DNA of 64,000 nucleotides from NCBI GenBank assembly GCA_963706385.1, contig OY970153.1, positions 1,674,001-1,738,000 of the forward strand, read 5' to 3'. Shown here piece by piece: positions 25,250-35,100 of this stretch; the first letter of the stretch is position 1; each line of letters opens with the position of its first letter. The translations under genes were made by a program, and so were the position numbers. This DNA comes from Poindextera sp963706385. Its GTDB lineage: Bacteria > Pseudomonadota > Alphaproteobacteria > Caulobacterales > Caulobacteraceae. The notes beneath the pieces are model-generated. The model saw nothing but the letters and a program-made list of their open reading frames with translations. It had not been told where the DNA came from and did not search any database.

Positions 25250-28246
25250 ATGCAAGTCAAATCCCACCGCGGCCTGGCCGCGGCGCTCATCAGTTCAACC
25301 GCGCTGATCGCGCCGGCGCTGACCCTGGCGATGCTCAGCGCGCCAACCATCGCGGCGGCGGCCGAGGAAACCGCCCCGCCGACCGTGGTCCAGGAGGTCG
25401 TGGTCACCGGCACCCGGATCAAGGGCGTGACCAACGTGACCAGTCCGAACCCGATCTCGGTCGCCACCTCCGACCAGATCGCCCTGACCAAGGCCGACAG
25501 CGTCGAGGAAGCGCTGTCGCGCATGACCGGCCCGGACTTCACCGGCGGCATAACCACCGCCAGCAACAACGGCGGCGACGGCCTGTCGGAAGTCGGCCTG
25601 CGCAACCTCGGCCCGGCGCGGACGCTGGTGCTGGTCGACGGCCAACGGCTGATTCCGATCTTTTCCTATGCGACCTCGGTGCCCGACCTGAACTCGGTGC
25701 CGCTGGCGATGGTCGACCGGATCGAGGTGCTGCGCGACGGCGCCTCGTCGATCTACGGCGCCGACGCCATCGGCGGGGTGATCAACATCATCACCAAGAA
25801 GAACGCCTCCGGCATGACCTTCGACACCTCGGTGGGCGAAAGCGGCCACGGCGATGGCCTTACCTACAATTTCGACGCGACGGTCGCCTCCAACTCCGAT
25901 CGCGGCAACATCATGATCGGGATCGGCTGGGATCACCGCGACGCCATCGCTGAGAGCGCCCGGAAATGGGCGGTCGACCCGCACCTGAACGACCCCAACT
26001 ACGAGGGCGGCTCGACCTACCGCTACCAGCTCGACCTGCTGCAGAACGAACTGACCAACGACGTCTGGGCCGGCGGCGTCAACTATCAGCAGACCAATCC
26101 GGCCCTGGCCGCGCTCGCGCCCAACCTGACCTATCTGCCGCTGAACGGCTACGTGACCATGAACGCCGGCGGTCCCGGCTGGAACACCCTAACTGGCGAG
26201 CTCGATCGCAAACAGATCAGCTTCAACGGCCACTACAACCTGACCGACGACATCCGCTTCGTGGCCGGCGGCTTCTTCTCGGAACGCACGTCGCAGCAGC
26301 TTCTGCGCCCGGAGCCGATCCTGGGCGACGCCATCGCCACCATCGTCAACGGACAGACCGTCTACCCCGGCTTCGTCGTGCCGGACTACGCGCCCGGCAA
26401 CACCACCGGCGCCGACATCCTGGCCTTTCTGACGCCGGTGCAGTTCGGGCCGCGCACCTATCACCAGACCTCCGACACCTACCGGATCCGGTTCGGCTTC
26501 GAGGGCACGATCGCGGGCAAGTGGAACTGGGAAATCGGCTACGTCGAGCAGGAAAACCGGACCGAGGACGACATCGGCAACAGCGGCAACTGGCAGCACC
26601 TGGGTCAGTTGACCGGCCAGTACGCCTGCGTGAACGCGCCGGGCGGCTGCGTTGCGAACACCCTGCCATCGACCGATCCGCATGCGATCGTTAATGGCGG
26701 CCCGGCCACGCTGCCGGCGCAAATGCCCAACTTCTTCAACGGGCCGAACATGTTCACCCCGGCGCAGGTGGCCTATCTGACGTTCACCGCCCGCGACCAC
26801 AACCAGTCGTCCGAGCGCTACGCCTATGCCGACGTCAACGGCCCGCTCTTCGACCTGCCCTACGGCACGGTGAAGGGAGCGTTCGGGGTGGAATACCGTC
26901 AGGAATACCTGTCGGACAATCCCGACCCGCTGGTCGCGGAAGGCTACGCCGCCAACACCACCGAGCCGACCGCCGGCGGCTATAATGTCGGCGCGGTCTA
27001 TGGCGAGTTGAACATCCCGGTCTTGGCGGACCTGCCGTTCGCCAAGTCGCTGACCATCGATCCGAGCGTGCGCTGGGACGACTACAGCACCTTCGGCTCG
27101 GCCGTGACCTACAAGGTCGCGGTGAACTACGCGATCACCCAGGACATCCGAATCCGGGGCTCCTACTCGACCGGCTTTCGGGCGCCGTCCACCGCCGAGT
27201 TGTTCGGCGGCAACGCGATCACCGACCTGACCGCCAGCGGCGATCCGTGCGATACGCGGTCCGGCGTCAACGGCAACGCCAACGCCGGGACGGGCCTGAC
27301 GGCGGCCGGCTCGACCTGCGCCAAGGCCTTGGCCGGCGTCGCCAGCGCCGTGTTCACGGGCGGCGCGCTGACCCAGTTCTATTCCGGCAACAACGCGCAA
27401 AAGAACGCGCAGGAACAGGTTCTCATTGGCGGCAATCCGAACCTCAAGCCGGAAAAGTCGGTCGACTGGGGCATCGGCGGAGTGATCACCCCCAGGTTCG
27501 CGCCGGGGCTGTCGCTGGAGGTCGACTACTATAACGACACGATCAACAACACGATCCTGTCGGGCGGCTTCGTCAACAACACCAACAGCCCCGGACCGGA
27601 CCTGGTGCTGAACGGCTGCTATGGGCCGGCGCAGAACCAGTTGTTCTGCAGCCTGATCCAACGCAACGCCGCCGGTTCGATCGTCCAGATCAACAGCCTG
27701 AACGCCAACTTCGGCGTCGAGAAGGTCGCGGGCGTCGACTACGAGCTCTCCTACGACACCGGCGCCGCCCATCTCGACCTGCCGATCCCCGGCGCGTTGA
27801 AGCTGGACGTCCAGCTCAGCCAGCTGCTCAGCCACACCAGCGTCAACCCCGACGGGACGATCAACGTCTCCCAAGGCACCTTCCAGTACGCCGCCGAGGC
27901 CATCCAGCCTCGCTGGAAAGGTGAGGTCTCGCTCGACTACCGCACCGGCGGATGGACGGCGCATTACGACGTGCGTTACCTTGGCGGCACGGTGAACATC
28001 GACGGCAGCCCGGCGGTCTACGGCAACAAGGCGCCGGACATCTACTATCACGACATCGCCGTCAGCTACATGTTCGACAAGCTGGGCTTCGCCAAGTCGG
28101 TCAAGTTCACCTTCGGCGTCGACAATCTGGCCGACCAGAACCCGCCATTCCTGGGCGGCGACAGCGCCTGCAAGTGCAACACCATGGCCGGTCCCTACGA
28201 CGTCGTCGGCCGGTTCTTCTACGGCAGGCTGTCGAGCAAGTTCTGA
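25250..28246 (+). CDS. TonB-dependent outer-membrane receptor
   Basis: This 998-residue receptor has a long signal peptide (to about residue 38, ...PTIAAAAEE) and a plug domain starting VVQEVVVTGTRIKG, a TonB-box-like segment. Plug motifs LVLVDGQRLIP, VDRIEVLRDGASSIYGADAIGGVINIITKK follow. The long beta-barrel ends in a terminal Phe (YGRLSSKF), as outer-membrane assembly requires. It resembles the large Caulobacter/Sphingomonas receptors for oligosaccharides, peptides or metal chelates, but no ligand can be named. The ATG giving MQVKSHRG follows GGAAGAGGGGCC. An operator-like array lies upstream and a strong terminator downstream, so it is probably monocistronic. Confidence 0.95.
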   Translation: MQVKSHRGLAAALISSTALIAPALTLAMLSAPTIAAAAEETAPPTVVQEVVVTGTRIKGVTNVTSPNPISVATSDQIALTKADSVEEALSRMTGPDFTGGITTASNNGGDGLSEVGLRNLGPARTLVLVDGQRLIPIFSYATSVPDLNSVPLAMVDRIEVLRDGASSIYGADAIGGVINIITKKNASGMTFDTSVGESGHGDGLTYNFDATVASNSDRGNIMIGIGWDHRDAIAESARKWAVDPHLNDPNYEGGSTYRYQLDLLQNELTNDVWAGGVNYQQTNPALAALAPNLTYLPLNGYVTMNAGGPGWNTLTGELDRKQISFNGHYNLTDDIRFVAGGFFSERTSQQLLRPEPILGDAIATIVNGQTVYPGFVVPDYAPGNTTGADILAFLTPVQFGPRTYHQTSDTYRIRFGFEGTIAGKWNWEIGYVEQENRTEDDIGNSGNWQHLGQLTGQYACVNAPGGCVANTLPSTDPHAIVNGGPATLPAQMPNFFNGPNMFTPAQVAYLTFTARDHNQSSERYAYADVNGPLFDLPYGTVKGAFGVEYRQEYLSDNPDPLVAEGYAANTTEPTAGGYNVGAVYGELNIPVLADLPFAKSLTIDPSVRWDDYSTFGSAVTYKVAVNYAITQDIRIRGSYSTGFRAPSTAELFGGNAITDLTASGDPCDTRSGVNGNANAGTGLTAAGSTCAKALAGVASAVFTGGALTQFYSGNNAQKNAQEQVLIGGNPNLKPEKSVDWGIGGVITPRFAPGLSLEVDYYNDTINNTILSGGFVNNTNSPGPDLVLNGCYGPAQNQLFCSLIQRNAAGSIVQINSLNANFGVEKVAGVDYELSYDTGAAHLDLPIPGALKLDVQLSQLLSHTSVNPDGTINVSQGTFQYAAEAIQPRWKGEVSLDYRTGGWTAHYDVRYLGGTVNIDGSPAVYGNKAPDIYYHDIAVSYMFDKLGFAKSVKFTFGVDNLADQNPPFLGGDSACKCNTMAGPYDVVGRFFYGRLSSKF

Positions 28247-28270
28247 TCGACGCCTTCACCAGCAATGCGA

Positions 28271-28305
28271 AGCCGCCCACGGGAAACCGTGGGCGGCTCT
28301 TTTTT
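28271..28305 (+). terminator. Rho-independent terminator of the TonB-dependent receptor
   Basis: A 12-bp perfect stem (AGCCGCCCACGG with CCGTGGGCGGCT) with a GAAA tetraloop is followed by CTTTTTT. It begins 24 nt after the receptor stop. There is no U-run on the other side, so it should act mainly on plus-strand transcripts, although the convergent TPM gene also ends nearby. Confidence 0.92.
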
Positions 28306-28337
28306 GGCCTCAAGGGTGGAAAAGGCGCCCGACGCGT

Positions 28338-29036
28338 TCAGACCTCGGCCAGATGATCGCCGTCGTGGCGCTCCGCGCCGGCCCCGTGACGCGGGAAATG
28401 CGCCGCCAGGGCGCGGCCGCAGATTTCGATCGCCGCGATCAGCCCGCCGGCCACGTCGCCGGCGCCGATCGGCCCGACGGCGGCCTTGACCGCCCGGTCC
28501 CATTCGCCGGCCTCGACCTTCTCGTGGATGTCCTCGTCGGCGATGATCTCGACCTGCCGCTCGGCGAGCGAGACGTAGATCAATATCCCGGTCGAGGCCC
28601 GCGTCGCGTGCAGGCGATGGGTGAACTGCTCCATCGCCCGGGCGTGGACGTGCTGGCGCTTCAGCCCCGCCGGGGTCAGCAGCGGACGCGCCGCCGGCAG
28701 CGAGGTCAGGCCCAGAACCGCGCCGAACAGGACCGCCTGCAGGGCGGCGTAACCGACCAGGGCCGAGGTCACCATGGAATCGACCGCCCCGGCCTGGCCA
28801 ACCGACCAGCCGGCCTGGACCACCAGCAGCATGGCCTGAATGAAGGCGGCCGGACGCAGCCCGAGCAGCAGCGCCAACGGCGGCGCCAGGAGCGCGACGC
28901 CCGCCGCCCAGGCCAGTCCGACCTCGCGGTATTTCGAGCTCTCCTTGGCCACCACGCAGAAGATTTCGCCGCTGGTGGCGGCTTCCGCCTCGGCGATGGC
29001 GGCGTGGATGCGTTCGACGTCGGCCCCGCTCAACAT
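28338..29036 (-). CDS. TPM-domain (TLP18.3/Psb32-like) membrane protein
   Basis: This 232-residue protein begins directly with a TPM-like domain (MLSGADVERIHAAIAEAEAATSGEIFCVV), has two hydrophobic segments (about residues 40-60 and 95-115) and ends with a second half containing GILIYVSLAERQVEIIADEDIHEKV, typical of the family. It has no signal peptide. It is the last gene of a LemA-TPM-TPM operon, 2 nt after the preceding stop. TPM partners of LemA are membrane-associated and of unclear biochemical role. Confidence 0.88.
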   Translation of the reverse strand: MLSGADVERIHAAIAEAEAATSGEIFCVVAKESSKYREVGLAWAAGVALLAPPLALLLGLRPAAFIQAMLLVVQAGWSVGQAGAVDSMVTSALVGYAALQAVLFGAVLGLTSLPAARPLLTPAGLKRQHVHARAMEQFTHRLHATRASTGILIYVSLAERQVEIIADEDIHEKVEAGEWDRAVKAAVGPIGAGDVAGGLIAAIEICGRALAAHFPRHGAGAERHDGDHLAEV

Positions 29037-29038
29037 GG

Positions 29039-29800
29039 CTACCAGCTCCCCGACGATCCGCCGCCGCCGAACGATCCGCCGCCGCCGCCGAATCCGCCGC
29101 CGCCGAACGAGTCCTCGCCGCCGCGAAAGCCGCCGCCGCCCATGAACAGGAACGGCGCCGCGGCCCACAAGCCACCACCGCCGCCGCCGAACAGGATGCG
29201 GATCAGAAACAACACGAGGACGATGATGAAGATGATCGGGATGTGGATCGGCGGCGCCGCCGGCTGCTGGGCCGCGGCCTGGGCCTTGGCCTTGGCGGCG
29301 GCCGGGTCGAGGCCGAGCTGGTCGATGATCGCGTCGGTCCCGGCGACCACCCCGCCCTCGACGTCCCCGGCGCGGAACTTGGGCAGCACCGCCTGCTGCA
29401 GGATGACGCTGGTCATCGCGTCGGTCAGCACGCCCTCCAGGCCATAGCCGACCTCGATCCTGACCTTGCGCTCGTTGGGCGCCACGATCAGCAGGGCGCC
29501 GTTGTTCTTGCCCTTCTGGCCAATGCCCCAGGCGCGGCCGAGTTGGTAGCCGTAGTCCTCGATCTCATAGCCCTGCAGCGAAGGCAGGGTGACCACCACC
29601 ACCTGGTCGCCGGTCTTCTGCTCCAGCGCCGCCAGCTTGCCGGTCAGGTCGGCCTGGGTCTGGGGCGAGAGCACATGGGCGTCATCGACCACCCGGCCGG
29701 TGAGCGGGGGGAAACTCGGGGCCGCCCCGGCGGGCGCCGCGCCGCTCAGGCCGAAGGCGAAGCCCAGGACGACCAGAAGGGCGCGCAGCGGGGCGGTCAT
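29039..29800 (-). CDS. Secreted/anchored TPM-domain protein with glycine-rich tail (YgcG-like)
   Basis: This 253-residue protein has a signal peptide (ending near PAGA, residue 26) and a TPM phosphatase-fold domain (GRVVDDAHVLSPQTQADL, KTGDQVVVVTLPSLQGY, RKVRIEVGYGLEG). One membrane helix (IHIPIIFIIVLVLFLIRILF) and a Gly/Ser-rich tail with repeated FGGGG blocks follow. The tail is normal for YgcG/TPM proteins. It overlaps lemA by 4 nt and is followed within 2 nt by the second TPM gene. The long open frame extending upstream into lemA is antiframe sequence, not part of the protein. Confidence 0.92.
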   Translation of the reverse strand: MTAPLRALLVVLGFAFGLSGAAPAGAAPSFPPLTGRVVDDAHVLSPQTQADLTGKLAALEQKTGDQVVVVTLPSLQGYEIEDYGYQLGRAWGIGQKGKNNGALLIVAPNERKVRIEVGYGLEGVLTDAMTSVILQQAVLPKFRAGDVEGGVVAGTDAIIDQLGLDPAAAKAKAQAAAQQPAAPPIHIPIIFIIVLVLFLIRILFGGGGGGLWAAAPFLFMGGGGFRGGEDSFGGGGFGGGGGSFGGGGSSGSW

Positions 29801-30411
29801 GGGTTGGTCGGCGTGAAGCTCACCTTGGGCGCGGCCTGGGCCTCGCCGGTGGCCGCGAATTCCTGCATCGGCTTGTCCGCCTTGTAGAGCGTGCCGGCCC
29901 AGAACACCCCGGGGAAGGTCTTCAGCTCGGTGTTGTAGTCGCGCACCGCCTCGTTGTAGTCGCGGCGGGCGACGGCGATGCGGTTCTCCGAGCCCTCGAG
30001 CTGGGACTGCAGGGCCAGGAAGTTGGCGTTGGACTTCAGGTCCGGATAGTTCTCGGTGATCGCGAGCAGATGGCCGAGCACGCCTGACAGCTTGTCCTGG
30101 GCTTGCTGATAGGCCTGGAACTTGGCCGGGTCGGTGATCGTCGAGGCGTCGACCGAGACGTGGGTCGCCTGGGCGCGGGCCTGGGTCACCTGCACCAGGA
30201 CGCTCTTTTCCTGCTGGGCATAGCCCTGGACCGTGGCCACCAGATTGGGCACCAAGTCGGCGCGGCGCTGGTATTCGTTCTGCACGTCGCCCCACTTGGC
30301 CTTGACCTGCTCCTGCTTGGTCGGAATGGCGTTGATCCCGCAGCCGGCCAGGGCCAGCGGCAGGGCCAGCGCCAGCAACAGGCGGCCAAAACGAACGATC
30401 CAGGCTTTCAC
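29797..30411 (-). CDS. lemA: LemA family lipoprotein
   Basis: This 204-residue protein has a lipoprotein signal (LALAGCG) in place of the uncleaved anchor seen in many LemA proteins. The conserved helical domain follows: VQNEYQRRADLVPNLVATVQGYA, then KLSGVLGHLLAITENYPDLKSNANFLALQSQLEGSENRIAVARRDYNEAV. LemA proteins are helical-bundle envelope proteins of uncertain function, nearly always beside TPM genes as here. The 3' end overlaps the YgcG-like gene by 4 nt. Confidence 0.95.
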   Translation of the reverse strand: MKAWIVRFGRLLLALALPLALAGCGINAIPTKQEQVKAKWGDVQNEYQRRADLVPNLVATVQGYAQQEKSVLVQVTQARAQATHVSVDASTITDPAKFQAYQQAQDKLSGVLGHLLAITENYPDLKSNANFLALQSQLEGSENRIAVARRDYNEAVRDYNTELKTFPGVFWAGTLYKADKPMQEFAATGEAQAAPKVSFTPTNP

Positions 30412-30471
30412 GGCGGGCTCCTCCCGATGTCCAGCGTCGACGCACCCTAGCAGAGCCGAGGCGCGCGCGAT

Positions 30472-31935
30472 CTATCTAGTCTTCAGATCGTCCGACGACC
30501 AGCCGCCGCCCAGCGCCTGGATCAGGTCCACCGCCTCGGTCATCCGCTCGGCCTGCACGTTCAGCAGCGCCTGACGGGCGCTGAGCGCCGCGGCCTGGGC
30601 GGCGGCGACGGTGGTGTAGTCCACCGTGCCGGCCTTGTATTCGTTCAGGGTGATCTGTTCGTTCTGCGAGGCCTCGGCGTCGGCCTCGGCGCGCGGCGTC
30701 TCCTCGTCCTGCAGCACCCGCGCGGCGGCCAGCGCGTCCTCCACGCCCTGGAAGGCGGTCAGCACGGTCTGGCGATACTGGGCCACGGCCTGGTCATAGG
30801 CGGCGCGGGCCTGCGCCACTCCGGCCCGGCGCGCGCCGAAGTCGAGCACCGTCTCGGAGACGTCCGCGCCGAGCGACCAGAGGCTGCTGGAGCTTTTCAA
30901 CAGGGTGCTGATCGCGGCGCTGGAAAAACCGTACGAGCCGGTAAGGGTCAGGTCGGGGAAGTAGGCCGCCTGCTTCACCCCGATCTGGGCGTTCGCGGCG
31001 GCGGCGGCGCGCTCGGCGGAGGCCACGTCCGGCCGGCGTTGCAGAAGGCTCGAGGGCAGGTCGACGGGCGTCGGCGGCGCCCCCGGCGACCAGTCGTCGA
31101 GCGGCGGCAGGGTGAAATCGGCCGGCGCCTGGCCGATCAGCACGGCGATGGCGTGCTCGGCCTGGGTCCGTTGGCGGTCGAGATCGACCAGGCTGGCCTT
31201 GGCGTTGGTCAGCTGGGTCTGGGCGGTCAGCACGTCGCTCTTGGCCGCGACGCCGACGTCGTACTTGTTCTGGGTCACGGCCAGCGACTTGGCGTAGGCG
31301 TCCACCGTGCGCCGAAGCAGCGCCTTCTCGGCGTCGGTCAACCGCAGCTGGACATAGTCGCTGGCCAGCGCGCCCTGCGCGGTGAGCCGGGCGTTGGCGA
31401 CGTCGGCGGCCGAGGCCTGGGCGCTGGCGTGCGCGCTCTCGATGGTGCGGCGGATCTTGCCCCACAGGTCGGGCGCCCAGCTGGCCCCCGCGCCGACCTG
31501 GTACTGCCGGGTCGTGCCGCCGCCGGACACCAGGCTGCCGCCCGTGATCACCGAGCCGCCGCCGCCCCGGCCGCGGCCGCTGCTGGTCGCCGAGCCGGTG
31601 AGCGAAAGCGTTGGGAACAGCTGCGCGCGGTCTTCGGCCACCAGGGCGCTGGCTTGGCGGTAGGCGGCCTCGGCCGCCGCCAGGTTCTGGTTGGAAACCT
31701 CGACCTTGCGCTCCAGGCCGTCGAGCACCGGGTCGTTGAACAGGCTCCACCACTCGCCCTTGTCGATCCCGTCGGCCGGACGCGCCGGGCTCCAGCCCTG
31801 GGCCTCCTTGAACGCCGGCGGCGTGGCTACTGTCGGCCGCCGATAGTCGGGGCCAACGGCGCAGGCGCTGAGCGCGGCGCCGGTCAGCAGGAGGCCGGCG
31901 GCGAGGCGCGGACGGGCAGAGCGGTCGTGACGCAT
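30472..31935 (-). CDS. NodT-family efflux outer-membrane lipoprotein (RND outer-membrane factor)
   Basis: This 487-residue protein is the outer-membrane channel of a tripartite efflux system. It has a lipobox (LSACAVGPDYRRP), two OEP domains with periodic helices (VSNQNLAAAEAAYRQASALV early; later RRPDVASAERAAAAANAQIGV and YKAGTVDYTTVAAAQ). MRHDRSARPRL is chosen as start because a short basic stretch then precedes the hydrophobic helix. It lies downstream of the two RND pump genes on the same strand, separated only by an inserted MITE-like element. Confidence 0.93.
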   Translation of the reverse strand: MRHDRSARPRLAAGLLLTGAALSACAVGPDYRRPTVATPPAFKEAQGWSPARPADGIDKGEWWSLFNDPVLDGLERKVEVSNQNLAAAEAAYRQASALVAEDRAQLFPTLSLTGSATSSGRGRGGGGSVITGGSLVSGGGTTRQYQVGAGASWAPDLWGKIRRTIESAHASAQASAADVANARLTAQGALASDYVQLRLTDAEKALLRRTVDAYAKSLAVTQNKYDVGVAAKSDVLTAQTQLTNAKASLVDLDRQRTQAEHAIAVLIGQAPADFTLPPLDDWSPGAPPTPVDLPSSLLQRRPDVASAERAAAAANAQIGVKQAAYFPDLTLTGSYGFSSAAISTLLKSSSSLWSLGADVSETVLDFGARRAGVAQARAAYDQAVAQYRQTVLTAFQGVEDALAAARVLQDEETPRAEADAEASQNEQITLNEYKAGTVDYTTVAAAQAAALSARQALLNVQAERMTEAVDLIQALGGGWSSDDLKTR

Positions 31936-31958
31936 GGCGGCGCTCCTAGGCGGGTTGG

Positions 31959-32138
31959 GTTTAGGTTGATCCAAGTATATTCACCGCTCATCCCGGCGAA
32001 TGCCGGGACACAGACTGTAAGGCTGAGACGCTATATTTATGACGACATGGATAAATTTGTGTTTTTTGATCTGGGTCCCGGCATTCGCCGGGATGAGCGG
32101 AGCAATGAAGTGATTCAACTTAATATCAACATGCTCTA
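31959..32138 (-). repeat. Long palindromic MITE-like element, copy 2
   Basis: It has the same ends and CCCGGCGAATGCCGGG arms as copy 1 (23942-24190), in opposite orientation and with a different, shorter AT-rich centre lacking the nested repeat. One edge is TAGAGC on the minus strand and supplies the TAG stop of the MdtC-like pump gene. It separates that gene from the outer-membrane factor gene, so the strong hairpins could weaken cotranscription. Confidence 0.78.
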
Positions 32139-35100
32139 AGCGGCGGGCTCGGGCTGCGGCGGCCGGTCGGTCAGCGGATGGCCGAGCCGGCTGTCGTCTC
32201 CCGAGCGGCGACGCCAACGGTCGACGTAGAGATAGACCACGGGCGTCGTAAGCAAGGTGAGCACCTGGCTGACCAGGAGCCCGCCGATGATGGTGATGCC
32301 CAGCGGGCGGCGCAACTCCGAGCCTTCGCCCCAGGACAGGGCGAGCGGCAGCGCGCCGAGGATGGCCGCGAAGGTGGTCATCATGATCGGTCGGAAGCGC
32401 AACAGGCAGGCCTGGTAGATCGCATCGCGGGTCGACAGGCCCTGGCCGCGCTCGGCGTCGAGCGCGAAGTCGATGATCATGATGGCGTTTTTCTTGACGA
32501 TGCCGATCAGCAGGATGACCCCGATCAGGGCGATGATGCTGAATTCGGTCTTGAACAGCAGCAGCGCCATCACCGCCCCCACCCCCGCCGACGGCAGGGT
32601 CGAGAGCACGGTCAGGGGGTGGACGTAGCTCTCGTAGAGCACGCCGAGCACGATGTAGACCGCCAGGAGCGCGATCAGGATCAGCACCGGCTCGTTCGAC
32701 AGCGACTGCTGGAACACCTTGGCCGTGCCCTGGAAGCCGCCGTGGATCGTCGCCGGCATGCCGATCGCGGCCGCCGCCTGGTTCATCGCGAGCGTCGCGT
32801 CGCTCAGCGACTTTCCGGGCGCCAGGTTGAACGAGATGGTGGTCGCCGGCGAAACGTCCTGATGGTTGACCGTGGTCGGGACGGAAGACTGGCTGAAGCC
32901 GGCGAGCGCGGTCAGCGGCGCGATGCGCTCGGCCGCGACGCTGACGGCCACGCCGGTGGCGGCGTTGCGGCTGGGCGGCGCCACCGGTCCCGAGAGCGCG
33001 CTCACCGGCGCCGCGCCGGGCGCCCCCGCGGCGGTCGTGGCGGTCGCCGCCAGCGCCAGGGTGTTCGCCGGCGCGGTCTGGGCGCCGGACGCCGCGCCGG
33101 TTGGGGCCTTGGCCGAGGTTTGCGCCGACAGATAGACGTTCGACAGAGCCGTCGGATCCTGCGCGTCCGCCTGGGGCGCCTCCATGATCACATGGTACTG
33201 GTTGAGGGCGTTGTAGATCACCGAGACCTGCCGCTGACCGAAACTGTCGTAGAGCACATTGTCGATGTTCGCCGAGGTCAGCCCCAGGCGGGCGGCGCTG
33301 TCGCGGTCGACGTTCACGTAGGCTTGTAGACCGTGCTCCTGCTGGTCGGTGTTGACGTCGGTCAAAGTCGGATCGTGCTTGAGCTGTTCGGCCAGCCTGG
33401 TCGCCCAGGTGCGCAGGTCGGGCAGGTTGTCGGCCTCCAGCGTGTACTGGTATTCGGCCCCCGACTGCCGCCCGCCGAAACGGAAATCCTGCACCGACTG
33501 CATGAACAGGCTGGCGCCGGTGACGCTGGCGAAGCGGGGGCGCAGACGGCCGATGATCTGGTCGGCGCTGGGACGCTGTGACTCCGGCTTCAGACCGACG
33601 AACACAAAGCCGCCGCTCGAGCCGCCGCCGCCGGTGAAGCCGACCACGGAATCGACGCCGGGGTCCTTGTCCAGGATGTCGACGAACCGCTCGAGCCTGG
33701 AACGCGAGACCTGGAACGAGGTGCTCTGGTCCATCTGCATGCCGCCGGCGATCTGGCCGGTGTCCTGCTGCGGGAAGAAGCCCTTGGGTACGACGATGAA
33801 CAGATAGACGTTGAGCACGATGGTCGCCGCCAGGATCACCAGCATGATCGGCCCGGAATCCAGCGCCCAGCGCAGCCCCCGCTCGTAGAGGCGCGCCATC
33901 GCCTCGAAGCCGCGCTCGGCCAGGCGCGAGAGCCGCGACTGCCGCTCGCCGCTCGTCGGCCGGCCGATGAAATAGGCGCAGAGCATCGGGGTCGTCGTCA
34001 GCGAGATCACCAGCGAGACCAGGATCGCCGTCGACAGGGTGATGGCGAACTCCCGGAACAGCCGGCCGATGATCCCGCCCATCAAAAGGATCGGGGTGAA
34101 CACCGCGATCAGGGAGACGCTGATCGACAGGACCGTGAAGCCCACCTCCTGGGCGCCCAGCAACGCCGCCTCGAACCGCCCGACGCCGCGCTCGATGTGG
34201 CGGGTGACGTTCTCCAGGACGACGATGGCGTCGTCGACCACGAAGCCGGTCGAGACGGTCAGCGCCATCAGCGACAGGTTGTCGAGGCTGTAGCCCAGCA
34301 GGAACATCACCCCGAGCGTGCCCAACAGCGAGACCGAGACCGCCACGGCGGGCACGATGGTCGCGCGGCCGTTGCGCAGGAACACCGCCACCACGGCGAC
34401 GACCAGCAGGATGGCGATCGCCAGGGTGCGCTCCACGTCGTTCAGCGAGGCGCGGATGGTGGTCGTGCGGTCCACCGCCACGGTCAGGGTGACGTCCGCC
34501 GGCAGTTCGCTCTGCAGCAGCGGCAGGGTCTTCTTGATCGCATCGACGGTGGAGACGATGTTCGCGCCCGGCTCGCGCGTGACGCGCACGATGACCGCCG
34601 GCTGGCCGCCTTTTCCTTGTTGAGCGAACAGGCCGAGGTTGTGGATGTCTTCCTGACCGTCGCTCACCTGGGCCACGTCGGACAGCCGCACCCCCGCGCC
34701 GTTGCGGTAGGCGATCACCAGCGGCCGGTAGTCGGCGGCCCTGGTCCCCTGGTCGTTGGTGTAGATCTGCAGCCGCCGGCCCGCGTCCTGGACCAGGCCC
34801 TTCGGCCGGTTGGCGTTGGCCGAGGATAGCGCCGCGCGCACATCCTCCAGGCCGATGCCGTACTTGGCCAGGGCGAAGGGATCGACGTCGACCCGCACCG
34901 CCGGCAGCGAGGCGCCGCCGATGTCGACCTCGCCGACGCCCTTGATCTGCGAAAGCTGCTGCTGGACGACGTTGGCGGCCGAATCGTAGATCTGGCCGGG
35001 CGTCCGGGTCTTTGAGGTCATCGCCAGGATCAGGATCGGCTGATCGGCGGGGTTCATCTTCCGGTAGGTCGGATTGGCGCGCAGGGTGGTCGGCAGGTCG

